Positions 57,201 to 64,000 of a stretch of 64,000 nucleotides of DNA are shown here, one piece after another. Made by a program: the position numbers and the translations under genes. The notes beneath the pieces are model-generated. The model saw only the letters and a list, made by a program, of their open reading frames with translations. It did not search any database and was not told where the DNA came from. The stretch covers positions 4,864,501-4,928,500 of the forward strand of contig CATNEN010000011.1 in NCBI GenBank assembly GCA_950097015.1, given 5' to 3'. Position 1 is the first letter of the stretch. Every line of letters begins with the position of its first letter. Origin of the DNA: Macrostomum hystrix. Its lineage: Eukaryota > Platyhelminthes > Macrostomidae.

Positions 57201-57467
57201 CAAAGTAGTCACAGCAGTGTCCACCAATGGCCCGCCGAGTCTGAGCCTTGGGGGCGCGTGCACATGGACCACGCTCACGTTCCGAAGGTCGGGCTCCTGC
57301 TGATCCTGGTCGACGCCATGTCTGCCTGGCCGGAGGCTATCCGAGTGCCCGACAAGAGCGCCGCCACCGTCAGGCGGGTCCTCCAGGTGGTCTTCGCCCG
57401 CAACGGAGTGCCGAGAACCCTGGTGAGTGACAATATGCTGCAGAGTTCCATGATGAGGGGTTGGTGA
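54270..57467 (+). CDS. Fused gag-pol polyprotein, cut short by a frameshift
   Basis: The first ATG is at 54270, the base after the 5' LTR, and the frame runs 1065 codons to a stop at 57465. There is no stop or shift between gag and pol. Visible parts: gag; two zinc knuckles (CQYCGG-SHQQGSC and CTTCNKKNHYAAVC, about residues 223-260); aspartic protease with VDTGADVSL (about 310); RT with a YQDD catalytic box (about 575); RNase H with TTDASEKA and TDHRPLEF; integrase H2C2 zinc finger (HSGAHPG ... CHTCAKQ) and the first part of the catalytic core up to LVSDN. The frame is lost about 57434 by a two-base difference, giving an aberrant end. The first Asp region of the integrase core (VHMDHAHV) is present; the rest is in the next frame. 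The product would lack a complete integrase. Confidence 0.9.
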   Translation: MASQASELNLEDPDTAEAWLLSFAAAARTKKLKDSEEEHQITDLFLSRAGLKALRTLTLMAAPDSLETKTFAQIRDIIDATIRPKRRLTIAERVKFLSLRQDPSEGVASYYRRLRAAAASCSFEKLGSKQTCEDELITMRLVDGLASVDHKRRLLERMQGIDMLLTDVLQELEQLEQIRYYNAGTGPTVTTESSIAYAGRRAAPPQLPPDTRSPRHTTRTKCQYCGGSHQQGSCPAFGKRCTTCNKKNHYAAVCRSRTVHLETWEEDDDAAPKPDAANVFVIRPENKERKGIFRRVKINGKELQMQVDTGADVSLIPRGHWEMLGRPALRKSKRILRQFDGSIIKTLGEFTATWNDKDKFRTVDLVVTAAHKSHGLLGLDNLDWNSERQTVGGQGTAVQHLNCLKGFQARIKLIEGAKPFYCAARAVPLHLRDRVNQELKRLQAEGIIEPVTEGGSEWASPIVCVLKPNGNIRICADYKAGVNHQVCGDTYPMPTVETIFSDVAGMTDFATLDLSDAYLQIELEEKSREVTTIATPLGLFRYTRLVPGLKSASAIFQKAMETTLEEVNGKVIYQDDILLGGRSSEDLKAKVDEVIKILQAAGMNINLAKSNLGAKSVKFLGYRIGAEGISPDPGLVSKIKEISAPRDRRQLESFLGLCNFFGRFVNNYAHIVEPLNQLRKKGVEFTWTTAQEAAFHQLKKLLSSSPIIQPYDRTKETTLTTDASEKAVAAVLTQEGHPVIYFSRRLTEAETRYSNIEREALAIVWSMERSRQFLLGKRFTLRTDHRPLEFLFGARQQLPKVANARILRWAIRLMGFDFAIEYARGVDIPHADALSRLDFADVPDDPYEAAPQQHLVHWAGESVIGWTELAEETKRDRLLADITRRIAGNRWSGCSPAERQFKAIRHALTLDGSVVCYGDRPVIPASLRSRVLELVHSGAHPGATSTRALVRNSVWWPGYCGDVEGFVRACHTCAKQRQSSHSSVHQWPAESEPWGRVHMDHAHVPKVGLLLILVDAMSAWPEAIRVPDKSAATVRRVLQVVFARNGVPRTLVSDNMLQSSMMRGW

Positions 57468-58150
57468 GCTGGCTGCACAGAATCGGCTGCCGCGCTGTGA
57501 AAACCCCACCATATCATCCCCAGTCCAACGGCCTGGCCGAGCGAATGGTGCAGACAATCAAGGTGGCCTCGGCGGGCTGGGATCAGCAGGAGCCGTACGA
57601 CGCGTTCCTGGCACGGATCCTACTGAACTACCGATGTGTACCGCACGCCGGAAGGGAGTTCAGCCCGGCGCAACTAATGGGAAGGCAGCTGCGAAACCCC
57701 ATCACCATGAAGACAGCGATCCGCTCTGAGGTCTGGTACGCTCCAACGCCGAGTGCCACACCGGAGAAGGCGGAGTTCCTGGCGCAGAAAGGGTCCAACA
57801 CGGCGCTGATCATGCGACAGGGTGACCGGGTCACGCTCGCCCACCTAGACCAACTGCGTCGGCACGAAGCCGGCGGCAATGGAGACGTTACGACAGCCGC
57901 AGTCAGCCACGAAGTTGCTCCGAGACCCGCTGACTTGCCTGAAACGCGACATGAAAACATGCCTGCGTCCTTGACCCAGGCAAGCGCGCCGGGGGGAGAC
58001 CGCAGATCCGCCGCCAGCGGCCAGTGGCAGAGTGCCGTCACCGGCCGCGACTCCCCAGAGACCGAGCTACAACCTCCGTGCGAATCGGGGCGTGCCGCCC
58101 GAGCGGTTCGAAGGGGGGAGATGACGTGCCGGGGTTTGAGCCGTGAATGA
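57437..58150 (+). pseudogene. Integrase C-terminal part, out of frame
   Basis: Continues the integrase in frame +2 relative to the main ORF: a short stretch leading to VSWLHRIGC, TPPYHPQSNGLAERM (with the last catalytic Glu of the DDE core) and a variable tail. The frame passes through the polypurine tract and ends at TGA 58148-58150 inside the 3' LTR. It has no start of its own; an ATG at 57461 is incidental. Confidence 0.85.
58109..58121 (+). promoter_or_regulatory. Polypurine tract (plus-strand primer)
   Basis: GAAGGGGGGAGA lies directly before the 3' LTR, where Ty3/gypsy elements start plus-strand DNA synthesis. It is also part of the coding frame. Confidence 0.85.
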
Positions 58151-58410
58151 ACCGTGAACTGTGTTAAGCAAGTGAACTGTGGTAGATCTGCAGGCCTGCG
58201 CGCCAACCGCACTCTGACCCAATGTACGCAGCCTGAATATTGATTATTGATGTACTCAACACCTGTTGACTTTTAAGCCTTGTTGACTCGTCTACTTATA
58301 TATATATGCAAGTGTATCGTGAAACATCGTGACTAATAAACTAAATTCGCTACTAACCCAAACCAAGCCTACGGGCAGTCTTGCCTTATACTCCTGAGCA
58401 CGGCTTGACA
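58122..58410 (+). repeat. 3' LTR
   Basis: Same sequence as the 5' LTR as far as I can read; followed by target duplication AATAA. Confidence 0.95.
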
Positions 58411-58539
58411 AATAATTTTACGAATTGTGCATTTAAATAAGAAATAGTAAAGTATTATGTGATGAGATAGGAAGTCGATAAGGCGTTTATTATAACATGG
58501 AAGATAGGATTATTTGCCATGCAGCAAAATTAACAACCA

Positions 58540-58865
58540 CATGACTTAATCGGTATCAATTACTCTAATCTGCATCAATGACTCAAATCTGTATCTATGA
58601 CTTAATCTGTAATTTATGACTCAATCTGTATGAAATATTCAATCTGTATGACTCAATCTGTATGAATGACTCAATCATGCGTGTCTATGAAACAATATGT
58701 ATCAAAAATGACTCAAATCTGCATCAAAGACTTAATCTGTAATCTATGAGACTCAATCTGTATCAATGATCTTATCCTGTATCTATGACTCAAATATGCA
58801 TCAATGCCTCAATCATATCAATGACCGAACCCAATAGTTTCTGTATAAATGACTCAAAACAATGT
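58540..58865. repeat. Degenerate ATGACTCAATCTGTATCA repeats
   Basis: Loose units of about 18-22 bp with many indels. An old array. Confidence 0.75.
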
Positions 58866-58869
58866 GTCT

Positions 58870-59440
58870 ATAATTGACCGACTGATGAAGCAAATTTTAT
58901 CAGCGCAGACAGAAGTTGTAAAAAATGGTCTTTTAAAACCGCGCTGAAAATCGACAGCACTCAAAAGTACTCGTATTTTAAAAGACGATGCACTAAAACA
59001 AAAAACTTCAATAGGTTCAGAAAACACGATAAATCAATTTATACATACAACCTGCAATTCTGAGTGCAATCACCATGGCTCAGGATACAACTCACAAGGC
59101 TAGTGCATAAAATAAGCAAACTTTATTTTAGGTAAATATATGATATACGGAATTCGGACCGATAATTTGAGTATATAGCAAGTTGAAAGCAGTCTTATAC
59201 TTATACATGCTGATTAGAAGTTGCTTGCAGAGGAAAATTCGTGAATTGCTGATTATCTTTCCACGTTGGTATGCAAGAGGTAGAAATTCTATTTGAGTGA
59301 GGTTGCATGCACTGCATGCGCTAATTGTATTCACCGATGTGAATGTTTACTTCTAAGGCGTTGCCATGGAGACTGTTAATAAGACTGTCGAAAGAAACTG
59401 TTGCTTTGACTGCTGGGCAAATTGCAAATAACAACTGCAT
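58870..59440. other. Unique AT-rich spacer
   Basis: No gene was recognised between the degenerate repeats and the large satellite. Confidence 0.4.
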
Positions 59441-59443
59441 TAT

Positions 59444-62400
59444 CTGCATCCTCAGCCTCCACTGCATCCTCAGCCTCCACTACATCCTCAGCCTCCATTG
59501 CATCCTCAGTCTCCACTGCATCCTCAGCCTCCACTGCATCCTCAGCCTCCACTGCATCCTCAGCCTCAGCCTCCACTGCATCCTCAGCCTCAGCCTCCAC
59601 TGCATCCTCAGCCTCCACTGCATCCTCAGCACCACCGCATCCTCAGCACCACCGCATCCTCAGCCTCAGCCTCCACTGCATCCTCAGCCGCCACTGCATC
59701 CTCAGCACCACTGCATCCTCAGCCTCCACTGCATCCTCAGCACCACTGCATCCTCAGCACCACTGCATCCTCAGCCTCAGCCTCAGCCTTCACTGCATCC
59801 TCAGCCTCAGCCTCCACTGCATCCTCAGCCTCAGCCTCCACTGCATCCTCAGCCTCCACTGCAACCTCAGCCTCCACTGCATCCTCAGCACCACCGCATC
59901 CTCAGCACCACCGCATCCTCAGCCTCAGCCTCCACTGCATCCTCAGCCGCCACTGCACCCTCAGCACCACTGCATCCTCAGCCTCCACTGCATCCTCAGC
60001 ACCAACGCATCCTCAGCCTCCACTGCATCCTCAGCCTCCACTGCATCCTCAGCCTCCACTGCATCCTCAGCCTCCACTGCATCCTCAGCCTCCACTGCAT
60101 CCTCGGCCTCCACTGCATCCTCAGCCTCCACTGCATCCTCAGCACCACTGCATCCTCAGCACCACTGCATCCTCAGCCTCAGCCTCAGCCTTCACTGCAT
60201 CCTCAGCCTCAGCCTCCACTGCATCCTCAGCCTCAGCCTCCACTGCATCCTCAGCCTCCACTGCAACCTCAGCCTCCACTGCATCCTCAGCACCACCGCA
60301 TCCTCAGCACCACCGCATCCTCAGCCTCAGCCTCCACTGCATCCTCAGCCTCCACTGCATCCTCAGCCTCCACTGCATCCTCGGCCTCCACTGCATCCTC
60401 AGCCTCCACTGCATCCTCAGCCTCCACTGCATCCTCAGCACCACTGCATCCTCAGCACCACTGCATCCTCAGCCTCCACTGCATCCTCAGCCTCCACTGC
60501 ATCCTCAGCCTCCACTGCATCCTCAGCCTCCACTGCATCCTCAGCACGACTGCATCCTCAGCCTCCACTGCATCCTCAGCCTCCACTGCATCCTCAGCCT
60601 CCACTGCATCCTCAGCACCACTGCATCCTCAGCACCACTGCATCCTCAGCCTCCACTGCATCCTCAGCACCACTGCATCCTCAGCACCACTGCATCCTCA
60701 GCCTTCACTGCATCCTCAGCACCACTGCATCCTCAGCCTCCACTGCATCCTCAGCACCACTGCATCCTCAGCACCACTGCATCCTCAGCCTCCACTGCAT
60801 CCTCAGCACCACTGCATCCTCAGCCTCCACTGCATCCTCAGCCTCCATTGCATCCTCAGCACCACTGCATCCTCAGCCTCCACTGCATCCTCAGCACCAC
60901 TGCATCCTCAGCCTCCACTGCATCCTCAGCCTCCACTGCATCCTCAGCCTCCACTGCATCCTCAGCACCACTGCATCCTCAGCCTCCACTGCATCCTCAG
61001 CCTCCACTGCATCCTCAGCACCACTGCATCCTCAGCCTCCACTGCATCCTCAGCACCACTGCATCCTCAGCCTCCACTGCATCCTCAGCCTCCACTGCAT
61101 CCTCAGCACCACTGCATCCTCAGCACCACTGCATCCTCAGCCTCCACTGCATCCTCAGCCTCCATTGCATCCTCAGCCTCCACTGCATCCTCAGCCTCCA
61201 CTGCATCCTCAGCACCACTGCATCCTCAGCACCACTGCATCCTCAGCCTCCACTGCATCCTCAGCACCACTGCATCCTCAGCCTCCACTGCATCCTCAGC
61301 CTCCACTGCATCCTCAGCCTCCATTGCATCCTCAGCCTCCACTGCATCCTCAGCCTCCACTGCATCCTCAGCACCACTGCATCCTCAGCACCACTGCATC
61401 CTCAGCCTCCACTGCATCCTCAGCACCACTGCATCCTCAGCCTCCACTGCATCCTCAGCACCACTGCATCCTCAGCACCACTGCATCCTCAGCCTCCACT
61501 GCATCCTCAGCACCACTGCATCCTCAGCCTCCACTGCATCCTCAGCCTCCACTGCATCCTCAGCACCACTGCATCCTCAGCACCACTGCATCCTCAGCCT
61601 CCACTGCATCCTCAGCACCACTGCATCCTCAGCCTCCACTGCATCCTCAGCCTCCACTGCATCCTCAGCACCACTGCATCCTCAGCACCACTGCATCCTC
61701 AGCCTCCACTGCATCCTCAGCACCACTGCATCCTCAGCCTCCACTGCATCCTCAGCACCACTGCATCCTCAGCCTCAGCCTCCACTGCATCCTCAGCCTC
61801 CACTGCAACCTCAGCCTCCACTGCATCCTCAGCACCACCGCATCCTCAGCACCACCGCATCCTCAGCCTCAGCCTCCACTGCATCCTCAGCCGCCACTGC
61901 ACCCTCAGCACCACTGCATCCTCAGCCTCCACTGCATCCTCAGCACCACCGCATCCTCAGCCTCCACTGCATCCTCAGCCTCCACTGCATCCTCAGCCTC
62001 CACTGCATCCTCAGCCTCCACTGCATCCTCAGCCTCCACTGCATCCTCGGCCTCCACTGCATCCTCAGCCTCCACTGCATCCTCAGCACCACTGCATCCT
62101 CAGCACCACTGCATCCTCAGCCTCAGCCTCAGCCTTCACTGCATCCTCAGCCTCAGCCTCCACTGCATCCTCAGCCTCAGCCTCCACTGCATCCTCAGCC
62201 TCCACTGCAACCTCAGCCTCCACTGCATCCTCAGCACCACCGCATCCTCAGCACCACCGCATCCTCAGCCTCAGCCTCCACTGCATCCTCAGCCTCCACT
62301 GCATCCTCAGCCTCCACTGCATCCTCGGCCTCCACTGCATCCTCAGCCTCCACTGCATCCTCAGCCTCCACTGCATCCTCAGCCTCCACTGCATCCTCAG

Positions 62401-64000
62401 CCTCAGCCTCCACTGCATCCTCAGCCTCCACTGCAACCTCAGCCTCCACTGCATCCTCAGCACCACCGCATCCTCAGCCTCAGCCTCCACTGCATCCTCA
62501 GCCTCCACTGCATCCTCAGCACCACTGCATCCTCAGCACCACTGCATCCTCAGCCTCCACTGCATCCTCAGCCTCCACTGCATCCTCAGCACCACTGCAT
62601 CCTCAGCCTCCACTGCATCCTCAGCACCACTGCATCCTCAGCACCACTGCATCCTCAGCCTCCACTGCATCCTCAGCCTCCACTGCATCCTCAGCCTCCA
62701 CTGCATCCTCAGCCTCCACTGCATCCTCAGCACCACTGCATCCTCAGCACCACTGCATCCTCAGCCTCCACTGCATCCTCAGCACCACTGCATCCTCAGC
62801 CTCCACTGCATCCTCAGCCTCCACTGCATCCTCAGCCTCCATTGCATCCTCAGCCTCCACTGCATCCTCAGCCTCCACTGCATCCTCAGCCTCCACTGCA
62901 TCCTCAGCACCACTGCATCCTCAGCACCACTGCATCCTCAGCCTCCACTGCATCCTCAGCCTCCACTGCATCCTCAGCCTCCACTGCATCCTCAGCCTCC
63001 ACTGCATCCTCAGCACCACTGCATCCTCAGCCTCCACTGCATCCTCAGCCTCCACTGCATCCTCAGCCTCCACTGCATCCTCGGCCTCCACTGCATCCTC
63101 AGCCTCCACTGCATCCTCAGCACCACTGCATCCTCAGCACCACTGCATCCTCAGCCTCAGCCTCAGCCTTCACTGCATCCTCAGCCTCAGCCTCCACTGC
63201 ATCCTCAGCCTCAGCCTCCACTGCATCCTCAGCCTCCACTGCAACCTCAGCCTCCACTGCATCCTCAGCACCACCGCATCCTCAGCACCACCGCATCCTC
63301 AGCCTCAGCCTCCACTGCATCCTCAGCCTCCACTGCATCCTCAGCCTCCACTGCATCCTCGGCCTCCACTGCATCCTCAGCCTCCACTGCATCCTCAGCC
63401 TCCACTGCATCCTCAGCCTCCACTGCATCCTCAGCACCACTGCATCCTCAGCACCACTGCATCCTCAGCCTCCACTGCATCCTCAGCACCACTGCATCCT
63501 CAGCCTCCACTGCATCCTCAGCACCACTGCATCCTCAGCACCACTGCATCCTCAGCCTCCACTGCATCCTCAGCACCACTGCATCCTCAGCCTCCACTGC
63601 ATCCTCAGCCTCCATTGCATCCTCAGCACCACTGCATCCTCAGCCTCCACTGCATCCTCAGCACCACTGCATCCTCAGCCTCCACTGCATCCTCAGCCTC
63701 CACTGCATCCTCAGCCTCCACTGCATCCTCAGCACCACTGCATCCTCAGCACCACTGCATCCTCAGCCTCCACTGCATCCTCAGCCTCCACTGCATCCTC
63801 AGCCTCCACTGCATCCTCAGCACCACTGCATCCTCAGCCTCCACTGCATCCTCAGCACCACTGCATCCTCAGCCTCCACTGCATCCTCAGCCTCCACTGC
63901 ATCCTCAGCACCACTGCATCCTCAGCACCACTGCATCCTCAGCCTCCACTGCATCCTCAGCCTCCATTGCATCCTCAGCCTCCACTGCATCCTCAGCCTC
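59444..64000. repeat. Large 17/18-bp satellite with higher-order repeats
   Basis: More than 4.5 kb of AGCCTCCACTGCATCCTC (18 bp) and AGCACCACTGCATCCTC (17 bp) units, with AGCCTC hexamer insertions. It runs past the window edge. Rare variants (CTTCACTGC, CTGCAACC, CACCGCATCC pairs, TCGGCC) recur in the same order near 59770, 60180, 62120 and 63150, so larger blocks were amplified. Minus-strand ORFs reading EAEDAV are by-products. Confidence 0.97.

Larger units (their letters stand above)
53981..58410 (+). mobile_element. Ty3/gypsy LTR retrotransposon, full length and young
   Basis: 4430 bp with two 289-bp LTRs (53981-54269 and 58122-58410) that I cannot tell apart by eye. It is flanked by the 5-bp target duplication AATAA (53976-53980 and 58411-58415). 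The inside encodes one gag-pol frame in the order zinc knuckles, protease, RT, RNase H, integrase; this order defines Ty3/gypsy. No envelope gene. One frameshift in the integrase interrupts the frame. Confidence 0.95.

Noticed and set aside
54245-58212. Minus-strand and other-frame ORFs across the gypsy element
   Set aside because: Shadows of gag-pol.
59376-63109. EAEDAV-repeat ORFs on the minus strand
   Set aside because: By-products of the 18-bp satellite; 17-bp units break the frame repeatedly.

Overview
The window is nuclear DNA of an animal. Its genes have many short GT-AG introns, and they encode a protocadherin-like protein, CUB and PAN/discoidin extracellular proteins, an F-box/LRR protein, sorting nexin 3 and LSm1. 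tRNA-derived SINEs, Ty3/gypsy and LINE sequences and more than twenty minisatellite arrays fill the rest. Gene content and repeat load suggest a lophotrochozoan, perhaps a free-living flatworm or a mollusc, but the sequence alone does not fix the species.

Layout. 0-0.5 kb: last part of an RGG-repeat protein. 1.5-2.5 kb: broken Ty3/gypsy pol (minus). 3.7-7.3 kb: eight-exon CUB receptor (plus). 8.9-14.0 kb: seven-exon unrecognised 783-aa protein (plus). 17.2-25.5 kb: seven-exon, 1144-aa protocadherin-like gene (minus). 26-34.5 kb: arrays, SINE copies, a small ORF with a cationic amphipathic segment and a threefold dispersed micro-ORF. 34.7-35.8 kb: two-exon PAN + F5/8-like secreted protein (minus). 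36.1-39.1 kb: 41-bp satellite with a truncated LINE between two copies of a duplicated segment. 40.3-41.1 kb: LSM1 (minus). 43.0-43.5 kb: intronless SNX3 (minus). 45.1-48.7 kb: four-exon F-box/LRR gene (minus). 48.7-54 kb: gene-poor, one SINE. 54.0-58.4 kb: young Ty3/gypsy element with indistinguishable LTRs and a 5-bp target duplication. 59.4-64 kb: an 17/18-bp satellite running off the right edge.

Exons were assembled by reading splice sites and checking that intron phases and reading frames agree; the protocadherin, the 783-aa gene, the F-box gene and the PAN/F5/8 gene close exactly, and the CUB gene closes except for one undecided acceptor. The genes have no obvious shared pathway. The most striking property is architectural: most introns of any size carry their own minisatellite, and in the protocadherin one array begins at the exon border and repeats a consensus 5' splice site ten times.
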